From positions 62,001 through 126,000 of the forward strand of contig CADFJN010000001.1 in NCBI GenBank assembly GCA_902834555.1: a stretch of DNA of 64,000 bases, in the 5' to 3' direction. Under the pieces are notes generated by a model, which was not told the origin of the DNA, searched no databases, and saw only the letters and a list, made by a program, of their open reading frames with translations. Position numbers and translations under genes: made by a program. This stretch comes from Atopobiaceae bacterium. GTDB lineage: Bacteria > Actinomycetota > Coriobacteriia > Coriobacteriales > Atopobiaceae. Each line of letters starts with the position of its first letter. Positions within the stretch are counted from its first letter, which is position 1. Positions 26,699 through 35,463 of this stretch are shown here, piece after piece.

Positions 26699-26971
26699 TT
26701 AACGATAGACGCCGAAAGGTGGAATTCCTCCCGTGAGCTGGGCATGAAGCTCGGCGTTCTTTCGTTGCCACAACGGGTCATCCATGAATGAGGTATCTTC
26801 TCCGAGGAGCCTCCCGAGCTCTCGTCCAATCTTCTGGAATCTATGGACATCATGAATGTCTGCGCAGGTCACGTGCAGTACGGTCCAGTCATCCGGGCCT
26901 TCGTACGGCTTTGATGCGGGATCGTCCACTATTTCCAACGCGACCCTTGCTTCCGGCCAATAGAGCGCCAT
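26699..26971 (-). CDS. Small protein with a nuclease-like WPxARVAxE core
   Basis: 90 residues. No certain family. The N-terminal YWPEARVALEIVDDP and WTVLHVTC match the core of the larger neighbour encoded at 27206-28186 (CWKNARVACEYDSD, YKVMTLTN), itself like PD-(D/E)XK/DUF559 nuclease folds. Here the first strand with the leading Asp is missing, so it may be inactive or a partner. A strong ribosome site, AAGGAGG on the minus strand, precedes the ATG. It is divergent from 27206 across a 234-base AT-rich gap. Confidence 0.65.
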   Translation of the reverse strand: MALYWPEARVALEIVDDPASKPYEGPDDWTVLHVTCADIHDVHRFQKIGRELGRLLGEDTSFMDDPLWQRKNAELHAQLTGGIPPFGVYR

Positions 26972-27205
26972 GGTAATTCCTCCTTACTCTTGGCTTTACG
27001 ATGGTCCAAGCATAGTGGATGGCACTTGCATCTTACTGACTGTGCACATACCACTTTCTGACATATAGCTGTCACGCAGTAGCATCTACCTTGTATTTTC
27101 CAAAATATTGCTTAACGAGAGATGGCGATAAGAAAATTACTTGATGTAATTAGTGATACATTTCTCCCAAGGGAATGCCGAGGAATATCGCTAGGGGAGG
27201 GCAAC

Positions 27206-28186
27206 ATGGACAGCAAGGCAATCTGTGTGGGGTCGAGTTCGGCGCTTCGCTTCTGGCGGTCAGCACGTTCCGTGGGCGGTACCGTGCGCGAGGATGAAAT
27301 CGCTTCGGCTTTTGGGTCGCGAGCTTTTGATGTCACACGACAAGTCGCTCGCGCCCGCGACCTATGTCTGTGCGAGGAAAATCAGCCCCTAGATCTTGTA
27401 TTTGGCGGTCCCTTTGGCCGATGCTTCGTTGCAAATGTACACATTCATAAATGGCGAGCACCTCTTGGATCCAAACAGCTCATTGAAGCGGGGGATGGCA
27501 TCTATATATGCCGAGCCCCTGTGGTGATTGCTCAGCTCGGCCTTACCTTCGATACGGTATCTCTGGCGCAAGTTGCCTGTGAGCTTATGGGGACATACGG
27601 CTTGGTTCCGTGGACAGATGAGGGCGTTGTTTGGGATGTTGACCCACTTGTAAGCTACGCTGAGTGTCGAGAATACATATCGGCTGCCCGTGCGCTCCGA
27701 GTTCGCGGGGCAACGGGAGCAAGTGACGCACTGCAAATTGCTGTCCCCGATTCAAATTCTCCTCGCGAAACCGACATCGCAATCTACTTCCAGTTGGGAA
27801 GGCCAAGCGGCGGCGCAGGCCTTGGCGGGTTTGAGATGAATCGGAAATTACTCGTGCCTCAGGAGTACTGGCCCCTCGCAGGCCGGCGTTCCATTAAGCC
27901 AGACTTCTGTTGGAAGAATGCTAGAGTCGCCTGCGAATATGACAGCGATGACAACCACCTCAATTCAAGCCAAAAGACGAAAGACGAGCGTCGTCGTGTG
28001 ACTCTGGAGGCCATGGGTTATAAGGTAATGACTCTCACAAATGGCATTCTTAAGAACGGGGAAGCGCTCAATGCATTTACTGCTGAGATCGAGCAACAAC
28101 TTGGTATTCGTCGCAACCCCATGAACGCGAACATGCTCGCCCGGCGCCGAGATTTGTGCGAAAGGCTGTTCGGCACCACGATGTAA
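27206..28186 (+). CDS. Uncharacterised protein with C-terminal PD-(D/E)XK/DUF559-like domain
   Basis: 326 residues. The first ~200 contain a short helical N-terminus (SSSALRFWRSAR) and an AbiEi-like or substrate-reading region (APVVIAQLGL, SLAQVACELMGTYGL). The C-terminal ~110 residues hold KPDFCWKNARVACEYDSDDNH, with the spaced Asp, Glu and Asp of a PD-(D/E)XK nuclease core, then a Lys/Arg-rich helix and MGYKVMTLTN. ATG 27206 is preferred over an upstream in-frame ATG at 27122 because GGGGAGGG sits just before it. G+C is clearly lower than in flanking genes, consistent with transfer. Function unknown. Confidence 0.7.
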   Translation: MDSKAICVGSSSALRFWRSARSVGGTVREDEIASAFGSRAFDVTRQVARARDLCLCEENQPLDLVFGGPFGRCFVANVHIHKWRAPLGSKQLIEAGDGIYICRAPVVIAQLGLTFDTVSLAQVACELMGTYGLVPWTDEGVVWDVDPLVSYAECREYISAARALRVRGATGASDALQIAVPDSNSPRETDIAIYFQLGRPSGGAGLGGFEMNRKLLVPQEYWPLAGRRSIKPDFCWKNARVACEYDSDDNHLNSSQKTKDERRRVTLEAMGYKVMTLTNGILKNGEALNAFTAEIEQQLGIRRNPMNANMLARRRDLCERLFGTTM

Positions 28187-28245
28187 GCCTGGTGGTTGGT
28201 GGGCTAATGCTGGGGCCTTCCATACGTGCTGCGTGTGGTTCTTGC

Positions 28246-28490
28246 ACAAAAACGCCCTATCGGACGGTCAAATCGATGCCGTTGCATAAAAAGCCTCTAT
28301 CGGACGGCCGCCTTGGGGCCGAAACATCAAGCATCTAAATAAACTTACATGGTTCTGGATATAATCGTCTAAAATTGCAAAAGTTTGAAAATGTAGTTAA
28401 TAGTTTGATTTCGAGCGAACGTTGCTGCCGTCCGATAGAGGCTTTTTATGCGGGGACAGCAAGAATTCCGTCCGATAGAGGCTTTTTATG
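28246..28490. repeat. Mirrored array: two pairs of a 23-24-bp unit in opposite orientation
   Basis: The unit is CCGTCCGATAGAGGCTTTTT followed by ATG(C). Copies 28428-28451 and 28468-28490 read forward; 28284-28307 and a degenerate 28246-28267 read in reverse. Both pairs are separated by exactly 16 bases. The 120-base centre is AT-rich and holds a consensus TATAAT (28360-28365) facing right. Downstream lie the 28515-28566 hairpins. No protein-coding gene is visible between 28187 and 28565. Confidence 0.85.
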
Positions 28491-28514
28491 TAACGGAGCC
28501 GAGTTCGATGCAAA

Positions 28515-28566
28515 CCCCTCCCGCGCGTTGTGTGGGAGGGGGCGAGGCGCCATAGGCGCCCCGCCC
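28515..28566. terminator. Double hairpin between converging transcripts
   Basis: CCCCTCCC (28515-28522)/GGGAGGGG (28534-28541), 11-base loop, followed by a second stem of 11 bp (28540-28566, loop ATA). The second stem touches the stop codon of the minus-strand gene. On that strand the first stem is followed by TTTGC. Confidence 0.65.
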
Positions 28567-29648
28567 TAGGACGCCTCGAGAATCCCGATTAGCGCTCGGT
28601 GATCCGCTCCGCTGACGGCCACTGCCTCAAGGTCGCTCACAACAATGCCCGAGGATTTCGAGTAGACAAAGTGATCAATTTCGATAAGTGGCGGAACTTT
28701 GCTGTTTGACGGATATGTCATGTGGAATCCCTCGCCGCTCTGCTCGCCGGCATCCACAAAGGTGCTGCCAAGAAGCTCTCGGAAGCGCGCGTGGTCCCAT
28801 GTAGAGTTGAAGTCTCCGCATAGCAGATAGGCATGACTGTATCCCGAAAGCGACTGGATGACGGAAAGCCCCTCGCTCCACTCGCTTTGAGCGCCGCGCA
28901 CCGGCGAGTTGGGGTGCACCGCTACGATGCGCACAGTTGTCCCACCCACAACGATATCTGCGGCAGGCATTGAGCTGGTGTTGATAGGCAGCAGATCGGT
29001 AGACACATTCGACATAGACGCAGCCGTCCAAATGCCGTTGCGCCCTCCGTTGTTGATTTGCGATGCAGCGTCAGAAATCACGTGGTACGGCAGCAACTCA
29101 TCAAGCCCCGCTTCGCTCAGGGACTGAATCTCGGCATCTGAAAGCTCCTCGAGGCAAAGCACCTCAACGTTGCGGCTCTTTACCAGGCTTACGATCTCTG
29201 CTGCCGAAGCGTTTCCATTGCACGTGTTGAGCGTCATGATGCGCGCGGCGTTGTCGCTGGTAGTTGCCGAAGTCTGCACGCTGGTCACCGCCGTCGAGCT
29301 TACGCGCGAAGTTGGCACGAAGTAACCTATGTGCCAAGCCACAATCACAGCAAGGGCGGTAGCGCTCACGACGAGCAGTACACGCTGCCGCCACAACGCA
29401 GCGAAAATCAGGCAGAGGAGTAAAGGTGCGAGTAACACTGGCACGAACGACACCAACTCCGGAACCGCGCGCCCGTCAGAATACGATGCCGGCAGACATC
29501 TGATCGCCATGAGTCCCAGGCAGGCGAGCGTCACGATCCACAAGAGGAGGCTCAAAAAGCCATGTTTCGCCTGTCTGACAGTGCGCTTCGACCTCTGCTC
29601 ATGCCCGCCACCCCCATTGCTTGCTGCACGTTTTCTCGTGTCAGCCAA
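28566..29648 (-). CDS. Membrane-anchored endonuclease/exonuclease/phosphatase (EEP) family protein
   Basis: 360 residues. Three membrane helices in the first ~110 (about 28-50, 62-82, 88-110), then an outward-facing EEP domain with all catalytic motifs: MTLNTCNGN, CLEEL (metal Glu), VHPNSPV (His), CGDFNST (Asp-x-Asn), EIDHFVYS and GADHRAL (Asp-His). Such proteins act on phosphodiesters or phosphomonoesters such as DNA, lipids or inositol phosphates; the outside location suggests extracellular DNA or lipid head groups. Flanked by the double hairpin on its 3' side. Monocistronic. Confidence 0.85.
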   Translation of the reverse strand: MADTRKRAASNGGGGHEQRSKRTVRQAKHGFLSLLLWIVTLACLGLMAIRCLPASYSDGRAVPELVSFVPVLLAPLLLCLIFAALWRQRVLLVVSATALAVIVAWHIGYFVPTSRVSSTAVTSVQTSATTSDNAARIMTLNTCNGNASAAEIVSLVKSRNVEVLCLEELSDAEIQSLSEAGLDELLPYHVISDAASQINNGGRNGIWTAASMSNVSTDLLPINTSSMPAADIVVGGTTVRIVAVHPNSPVRGAQSEWSEGLSVIQSLSGYSHAYLLCGDFNSTWDHARFRELLGSTFVDAGEQSGEGFHMTYPSNSKVPPLIEIDHFVYSKSSGIVVSDLEAVAVSGADHRALIGILEAS

Positions 29649-29878
29649 ATTGTCTCCTCCGCTCGGTTGCTGTTTGAAGAGGCAGATGGTATCAGCTGGA
29701 TATGGCGCTCTCGCGAGCTAACGGTCCTCAGGGCGAGGCAAGGCGAACGAATGGGTTACGACTCATGCGAAGTACCGCGCCCAATGGGTATTTCCTATAG
29801 AATTAAGAATAGTTGCGGCCGTCGCCATCTTGCCTTGCGGCCGCACCCGCGTCGTCCAAGGAGGTTGCGCACTCGCGC

Positions 29879-31369
29879 ATGGACATAGCCTTATCGATTC
29901 TCGTCACGTTTCTGCTCACCCTTGTGAACGGGTACTTCTCGATGTCGGAGATGGCACTTTCCACCGCAAGGAAGGTGCTACTAGACCATGACGCTGAGGA
30001 GGGTGACGCTAGGGCAGCCACCGCAGCAGACATGATCGAGGACCCCACGCAGTTCCTTGCCGCCATCCAGGTTGCCATCACGCTTGTTGGCTTCTTCTCG
30101 TCCGCATTCGCCGCAACCAGCCTCTCCGAGCCGCTTGGGATGTGGCTCTCCGGCTTTGGCATGGACTTCGGCATCGCAAACGGCCTGGCCACGGTACTCA
30201 TCACCCTCATCGTGTCGTACTTCTCCATCGTGGTGGGCGAGCTCGTGCCCAAGCGCATCGCCATGGCCGACGCCGAGGGCGTCTCCAAGCGCGTCGCTGG
30301 CTTCCTGCGCGGGTTCTCGCATGCCGTCAAGCCGCTGATCTGGCTCACTTCCGCAAGCGCCAACGGCATCGCGCGTCTGCTGCACGTGAAGTCCACCGAG
30401 GATCGCCAGGAGGTCTCGGAGGACGAGATCAAGTACATGGTCACCGACTCCGACGAGCTCTCCGACGAGGAGAAGTCGATGATCCACGAGGTCATCGACC
30501 TGGGCGACACCATCGCCCGCGAGGTCATGGTGCCACGCGTTGACATGTGCGCCATGCGCGAGGACGCTACGCTCAACGAGGTGCTCTCCGTCATGCGTCG
30601 CACCGGCTTCAGCCGCATCCCCATCTACCGCGGCAACGTCGACCGCATCGTGGGCATCGCCCACATCAAGGACCTCATCTCGCCCATCATCGATGATGGC
30701 CGCGGCACCGAGAAAATCTCGCGCCACATGCGCACGCCGGACTTCGTGCCCGATACCAAGGACATCATCCCGCTGCTCTCCGAGATGCAGTCGAGCCACG
30801 ACCAGATGGTCATCGTGGTGGACGAGTACGGCGGCACGGCCGGCGTCATCACGATCGAGGATATCGTCGAGGAGATCGTGGGCGAGATTGAGGACGAGTT
30901 TGACCCAGACAACAAGTACCTCACCAAGCTCTCGGACCGCGAGTGGCTTGTCGACGGCCGCTTCTCGCTGGACGACGCCATCGACCTGGGCTGGCCCGTG
31001 GAGGACAACGAGGAGTACGAGACCATCGCCGGCTTCATCACCGACATGGCCGACAAGCTCCCGCACCCCGGTGACGTCATCACCAAGGACGGCTACACCT
31101 TCCGCGTGCAGTCCATGCGCGGCCGTCGCGTGGCCATGCTGCGCGTGACGGCACCCGAGCCCACGGAAGAGGAGGAGCCCGCGCCTGACGAGCAGGCCAA
31201 CGCGTCCGAGGATAACGGTGAATCCGAGAAGGACGCCGCCGCTGCGCCCGCCGAGAAGCCCGCACCGCCCTCACTACACCAGTCCCACGTCACCAAATTG
31301 CGTGAAAAGTCGCAACATAAGGCCGACTCGGGCGAATCGCGCGGCGAAGAAGGGGAACAAGGCGCCTAA
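29879..31369 (+). CDS. CNNM/CBS-domain/CorC-HlyC transporter-like protein
   Basis: 496 residues. An N-terminal DUF21/CNNM membrane domain (LTLVNGYFSMSEMALSTARK, then about three more helices to residue ~150) is followed by a CBS pair (about 205-325: MVPRVDMCAMRED, GFSRIPIYRG, DDGRGTEKI) and a CorC/HlyC domain (about 345-425: GDVITKDGYTFRVQSMRGRR). Relatives are implicated in Mg2+/Na+ efflux. The last ~70 residues are low complexity (Glu/Ala/Lys). The start is uncertain: AAGGAGG lies 14 bases before ATG 29879, but no other good in-frame start exists. Confidence 0.88.
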   Translation: MDIALSILVTFLLTLVNGYFSMSEMALSTARKVLLDHDAEEGDARAATAADMIEDPTQFLAAIQVAITLVGFFSSAFAATSLSEPLGMWLSGFGMDFGIANGLATVLITLIVSYFSIVVGELVPKRIAMADAEGVSKRVAGFLRGFSHAVKPLIWLTSASANGIARLLHVKSTEDRQEVSEDEIKYMVTDSDELSDEEKSMIHEVIDLGDTIAREVMVPRVDMCAMREDATLNEVLSVMRRTGFSRIPIYRGNVDRIVGIAHIKDLISPIIDDGRGTEKISRHMRTPDFVPDTKDIIPLLSEMQSSHDQMVIVVDEYGGTAGVITIEDIVEEIVGEIEDEFDPDNKYLTKLSDREWLVDGRFSLDDAIDLGWPVEDNEEYETIAGFITDMADKLPHPGDVITKDGYTFRVQSMRGRRVAMLRVTAPEPTEEEEPAPDEQANASEDNGESEKDAAAAPAEKPAPPSLHQSHVTKLREKSQHKADSGESRGEEGEQGA

Positions 31370-31531
31370 GGGCAGATTTTGGTGCGTCTTGACCGGGCTA
31401 TGCCTTGCACTGCCGCTCGGCATGCGCCGCCCGGCCCCGCGCCAACGGCTCTGTCTGGGTTTTAACTACAATGGAACCTAGACTTGACCACCTGTCCGCA
31501 CTTGCGGGCGCAAAAGAAGGGGAGCTGCACG

Positions 31532-32347
31532 ATGGCCCAGCTCGTGGAAATCAAAAAGGTCACGGTAGGGCCGAGGGACCTCGATGCCCTCGTGGAGATT
31601 GCCCCCAATGCCCCGCTCATGACCAGCGAGGACATCGAAGCCACCGCGCGTGTCTTCCACCTCATGCCCGAACTGGCAGATCACGTATGCATGGGTGACG
31701 CCGGCCGGCTCTTCCGCGATTGCATGGGTCACACCGAGCTTGCCCACCTGCTCGAGCACATGACCGTTGAGCTACTCGCGCGTACCAACATCGCGGGTGA
31801 CATTACCTGCGGCCGAACATATCCCGTGGCCGGCAACGAGCGCGCCTTTGACGTGGTGTTCCCATGCCCCGATGACGTCCTGGTGACGTCGGCGCTCTCG
31901 AGTGCTGCGTGGATCCTGCAGTGGGCGTTCACCGGCGGTGGAGAGCCCAAGCCCGACGTTGATGCCATCGTCGGCGGCATCGTTGACCTGGTGCAGAGCG
32001 TTTCTGGTCCTGTGGATGAGGACGTTGAGCAGGACGCCGACACCCCGGTAGGCGCGCAGGAGGCGGCAGATGAGGAGCCTGCCGCCAACGAGGAATCCCC
32101 ATTCGCCGAGGAGCCTGCTCCCGCTGAGGAGTCGGCAGAGCCCGAGGTCACCGCGGGACCCGAGTCCACGCTTGTCTCGCCTGCGCCTGCGCCCACGTCG
32201 GGCACTCCTGATGCGCCAGAGAACGAGCTCGACGAGCCGGGTGACGTCGCCGAGGAGCCCGCGCCAGAGACCGAACCGGAGTCCGCCGTGCAAGATGATG
32301 GCGAGTGGGACATGGCGAACATGCCCCGCCCCCGTCCGGTGAGGTAG
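31532..32347 (+). CDS. Protein with a cyanophycin-synthetase-like N-terminal domain and acidic tail
   Basis: 271 residues. The first ~150 (GPRDLDALVEIAP, MGHTELAHLLEHMTVELLAR, ERAFDVVFPCPDDVL) resemble the N-terminal domain of cyanophycin synthetases, without the ATP-grasp and ligase domains. The rest is a Pro/Glu/Ala-rich acidic tail. Start ATG 31532 after AAGGGGAG. It is followed by two more proteins with low-complexity or membrane features. Polymer synthesis cannot be inferred from this domain alone. Confidence 0.65.
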   Translation: MAQLVEIKKVTVGPRDLDALVEIAPNAPLMTSEDIEATARVFHLMPELADHVCMGDAGRLFRDCMGHTELAHLLEHMTVELLARTNIAGDITCGRTYPVAGNERAFDVVFPCPDDVLVTSALSSAAWILQWAFTGGGEPKPDVDAIVGGIVDLVQSVSGPVDEDVEQDADTPVGAQEAADEEPAANEESPFAEEPAPAEESAEPEVTAGPESTLVSPAPAPTSGTPDAPENELDEPGDVAEEPAPETEPESAVQDDGEWDMANMPRPRPVR

Positions 32348-32446
32348 GTCGCTTCGAAAGGCATTTCGCTCGCGCCACTTGCTGGCCGAAGTTGAAGTTG
32401 GAAGTAAGAGGGTCGCACCTGCGTCCCGCAACGACAGGAGGATGTC

Positions 32447-32893
32447 ATGAGCAAGACCGCTAGTTTCGTCCTTGGCAGCATCGTTGGTGCTGCTGCGGGA
32501 GTCGTCGCTGGCATGATGCTGGCCCCTCGCCCCGGAGCGGAGAGCCGCGCCATGGCTGCCGACGCCATGAACGACGCGTGGGACTCCGCCGTTGACACCT
32601 ATGAGCGCGGCGCTCGCAGCGTCTCCGATCGCTTGGGCGACGTGCGTCCCGGCGTCGACGCTAAGACCGACGAGCTTCGCGCAAAGGTTGACCTGGCTCG
32701 TGAGCGCATGGACCAGCTTCGCGACTCGCTCTCCGAGGCGGTCTCCAGCACGTCCGCGCAGGTCTCCGATGCCGTGAACACCGTGACCGACCGCGTTTCG
32801 AACATGGCTGGTGACGCGGCTGCCGCCAACGAGTCTGCCGCGCAGTCCGTGCACGTTGAGGTTGTCGACAACGACGAGAAGCCCGAGGAGTAG
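32447..32893 (+). CDS. YtxH-like small membrane protein
   Basis: 148 residues. A glycine/alanine-rich helix at 6-28 (SFVLGSIVGAAAGVVAGMML) ends in APRPG, the YtxH pattern, followed by a long amphipathic helical region (apolipoprotein-like, about 40-125). YtxH-type proteins are stress-associated envelope proteins of unknown activity. Ribosome site AGGAGG just before the ATG. Confidence 0.75.
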   Translation: MSKTASFVLGSIVGAAAGVVAGMMLAPRPGAESRAMAADAMNDAWDSAVDTYERGARSVSDRLGDVRPGVDAKTDELRAKVDLARERMDQLRDSLSEAVSSTSAQVSDAVNTVTDRVSNMAGDAAAANESAAQSVHVEVVDNDEKPEE

Positions 32894-32925
32894 GTCGTCT
32901 AACTGGCCGGAGCGCATTTGTTCGT

Positions 32926-32964
32926 AACATGGCGGGGTGCCCTTGGGCGCCCCGCTGCCATGTT
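32926..32964. terminator. Long hairpin between the YtxH-like and PRC-barrel genes
   Basis: AACATGG and CCATGTT form the base, with GGGGTGCCC/GGGCGCCCC above. No T tract. Confidence 0.45.
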
Positions 32965-33041
32965 GGGAGCGCCTTGGGCACGGGTTCAAGGCGGAAATGC
33001 CGTCGCGCGCTGCCGGCACATGCGGTAGGGGGAGAGGCACC

Positions 33042-34145
33042 GTGACCAAGATCAGCGACATGCAGGGCAAGAAGGTCTTCATCACCAAGAAGGCCCGCCC
33101 AAAGAAGCCAAAGAAGGGCGAGAAGACGCCCACAGGCGAGCAGAGCGGCGAGCGCCTCTCCAAGCTCGGCAAGATTCACATGGCCGTGTTCACGCCTGAC
33201 GGCCGCTCCATGGTGGGCTACCTGGTTGCGCGCCCTGACGTTGCGGGCATGGTCAAGCGCGAGGACGTCTTTGTGGCCTATGACTCCTTGGCTGCCTGCG
33301 AGAAGGGCTTCCGCGTGGTGGACGAGGACAAGGCCTTTGACGACAAGGCGCGCGAGCGCTTGGGCGTGGACTGGGACTCCTGCATCATGTGGGCGGGCAC
33401 GGACGCCCGCACCGAGTCAGGCCGCGAGCTGGGCTACGTGGGCGATGCCGAGTTCGATGACGCCACGGGCAAGGTGACAAAGTTTCTGGTGGGCGATGGC
33501 GGGATGGCCACGGCCCTGGTGGGCTCGGTGGAGATTCCGCCAAGCATGCTGGTGGGCTACTCCAAGGGGCGCATGATTGTAAAGGACGAGGCCTCTAAGC
33601 TGGAGCTCAACGGCGGCCTGGCCGCTAAGGCCGGCGAGGCCACGGCAAAGGCAAAGATCCGCGGTACCGAGTTTGGTGAGAAGGCCGGCAAGGCCACCAG
33701 CGAGGCTGTTGACAAGGGGTCGTTTGCGCTGGGCAAGGCCCTGGGCAAGGCAAGGCGCGCCATAGACGACGCCCGCGCCGAGGGCGAGGAGGAGCGCGCC
33801 CGCGAGAAGGCCGAGGAGCTGCGCGCCACTGCCGAGAAGAACCAGCTTCCCGCAACCGAGGCCGCCGACGTTCGAGTCTCCGAGCCCACGGCTACGCTCA
33901 AGGCCGGCGCCGAGGAGCGCGCCGCCGCGTCATCGGCGCCCAAGACCTACGCCGTCAAGAAGCCCGCTGCAACCAGTGGAGCCAAGTCCGTCTCGTCAGC
34001 CAAGCCCGCTGCGACCAAGGCCAAGAAGGCGGCAGCAAATCGGAGCGCCGGCGACGAGGCTGCCCGCGCTCTGGGGCGTGGCCTTGGAAGCATGGGCAAG
34101 ATGTTCGGCTCGTTTAAGGACGAGTTCGACAAAGCGAGCAAGTAA
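33042..34145 (+). CDS. PRC-barrel protein with Ala/Lys-rich histone-like tail
   Basis: 367 residues. Residues ~120-180 match a PRC barrel (GRELGYVGDAEFDDATGKVTK); the N-terminus (MQGKKVFITKK, basic) and residues 40-110 may form a second barrel. From ~200 on it is a long Ala/Lys/Glu-rich helical tail with AKKAAA-type repeats, similar in composition to nucleoid-associated tails. GTG start 33042 follows GGGGGAGAGG. An in-frame upstream extension lacks a ribosome site. Function unknown; RNA or DNA contact is a guess from composition. Confidence 0.7.
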   Translation: MTKISDMQGKKVFITKKARPKKPKKGEKTPTGEQSGERLSKLGKIHMAVFTPDGRSMVGYLVARPDVAGMVKREDVFVAYDSLAACEKGFRVVDEDKAFDDKARERLGVDWDSCIMWAGTDARTESGRELGYVGDAEFDDATGKVTKFLVGDGGMATALVGSVEIPPSMLVGYSKGRMIVKDEASKLELNGGLAAKAGEATAKAKIRGTEFGEKAGKATSEAVDKGSFALGKALGKARRAIDDARAEGEEERAREKAEELRATAEKNQLPATEAADVRVSEPTATLKAGAEERAAASSAPKTYAVKKPAATSGAKSVSSAKPAATKAKKAAANRSAGDEAARALGRGLGSMGKMFGSFKDEFDKASK

Positions 34146-34215
34146 GCAGCCGTTGACTGAGCCCTGTGGCGCTTCTCGCACGGCATCACAGGTACAGAGA
34201 GGGGACCAGGCCTGC

Positions 34216-35289
34216 ATGAGCGTAGAGGAATTCTTCGACCGCGTTATCTCGGTGAAGCTGCCGGAGGACTGCGAGTCTTTGGACATCATCGACCAGACGC
34301 TTCTTCCCGGTACGGTGAAGCGCATCAACCTTCGTACCAAGGAGGAGCTTTGGGAAGCCATCAAGAAGTTGCGCGTGCGTGGTGCCCCGGCCATTGGCGT
34401 GGCCGCGGCCGAGGGGCTGGCCATGCTCGCCAAAAAGATTGATACCGCCGACCAGCAGGAGTTCTACCGCCAGTTCAAAGAGATTGCGGACTACCTGGCA
34501 ACTTCTCGTCCCACTGCCGTCAACCTCTTCTGGGCGCTCAACCGCATGGACGCGTTTTGCCACGCCCGCCTCGACCTGCCCGTGGACCAGCTCAAGCAGG
34601 AGCTTGTCGCCGAGTCGCGCCGCATCCGCGAGGAGGACGTGCAGATTAGCCGCAACATCGGCGCCATTGGCTTTAAGATCATGCAGCAGGTGAGAAAGCC
34701 CGGCCAGCCCGTGGGCATTCTCACCCACTGCAACGCAGGCACGCTTGCTACCGCCAAGTACGGAACGGCTACGGCACCCATGTATACGGCGCTTGAGCAG
34801 GGCTGGGCCGGTACCGACATGCACGTCTACTGCGACGAGACCCGTCCGCTGCTGCAAGGCGCGCGGCTCACATCGTTCGAGCTCTACAACGCCGGCATCA
34901 CCACGACGCTCCAGTGCGACAACATGGTTTCGATGCTTATGCAGCAGGGTCGCATCGACGTGGTCTTTGTTGGCTGCGATCGCGTGGCGGCCAACGGGGA
35001 CGCGGCAAACAAGATCGGCACCTCGGGCGTGGCCATTCTCGCCAAGTACTACGGCGTGCCCTTCTACGTGTGTGCCCCCAGCTCGACCATCGACCACGAC
35101 ACCCCCACCGGCGCGCAGATTCCCATCGAGATGCGCGACCCCGACGAGGTCACCGAGATGTGGTACAAGGAGCGCATGGCGCCCGAGGGCGTGGATGTCT
35201 TCAGCCCCGCGTTCGACGTGACCGACCACAGCCTGATCACGGGCATCATCACCGAGAACGGCCTGCTCTCGGCGCCGTACGAGCTGTAG
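34216..35289 (+). CDS. mtnA: S-methyl-5-thioribose-1-phosphate isomerase
   Basis: 357 residues, eIF2B-like fold. It converts MTR-1-P to MTRu-1-P in methionine salvage. RGAPAIGVAAAEG forms the phosphate-binding loop; THCNAGTLA contains the catalytic Cys and GCDRVAANGDAANKIGT the catalytic Asp. Start ATG 34216 is about 10 bases after AGAGGGGA. No other salvage gene is adjacent, so it may act in a partial pathway or on a related sugar phosphate. After the gene, a GGGGC...GCCCC hairpin (35303-35320) precedes the converging NRAMP gene. Confidence 0.93.
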   Translation: MSVEEFFDRVISVKLPEDCESLDIIDQTLLPGTVKRINLRTKEELWEAIKKLRVRGAPAIGVAAAEGLAMLAKKIDTADQQEFYRQFKEIADYLATSRPTAVNLFWALNRMDAFCHARLDLPVDQLKQELVAESRRIREEDVQISRNIGAIGFKIMQQVRKPGQPVGILTHCNAGTLATAKYGTATAPMYTALEQGWAGTDMHVYCDETRPLLQGARLTSFELYNAGITTTLQCDNMVSMLMQQGRIDVVFVGCDRVAANGDAANKIGTSGVAILAKYYGVPFYVCAPSSTIDHDTPTGAQIPIEMRDPDEVTEMWYKERMAPEGVDVFSPAFDVTDHSLITGIITENGLLSAPYEL

Positions 35290-35463
35290 GTAGCGTGTCG
35301 GCGGGGCGCTGGGAAGCCCCAGAAAGTTGCAATTCTCACCAAATACGGCCCTCCGGCGACAATTCGTCTCCGGAAGGCTCCTATGTTGAATTTGCTGCCA
35401 AAAGGGTGCTCCCGGCGACTCGCTCACAATGTGAACAGCAAGGCCGCACTAAAGGCTCGGCGC

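Noticed and set aside
27122..27205. Earlier start (ATG 27122) for the nuclease-like protein
   Set aside because: No ribosome site; ATG 27206 has GGGGAGGG at good distance.
28246..28490. CRISPR array
   Set aside because: Only two repeats per side, in opposite orientation, with 16-base spacers, and no cas genes; geometry does not fit.
35338..35380. Short inverted repeat GCCCTCCGG/CCGGAAGGC near the mtnA-NRAMP junction
   Set aside because: Imperfect, short, and single; not distinguishable from chance at this base composition.
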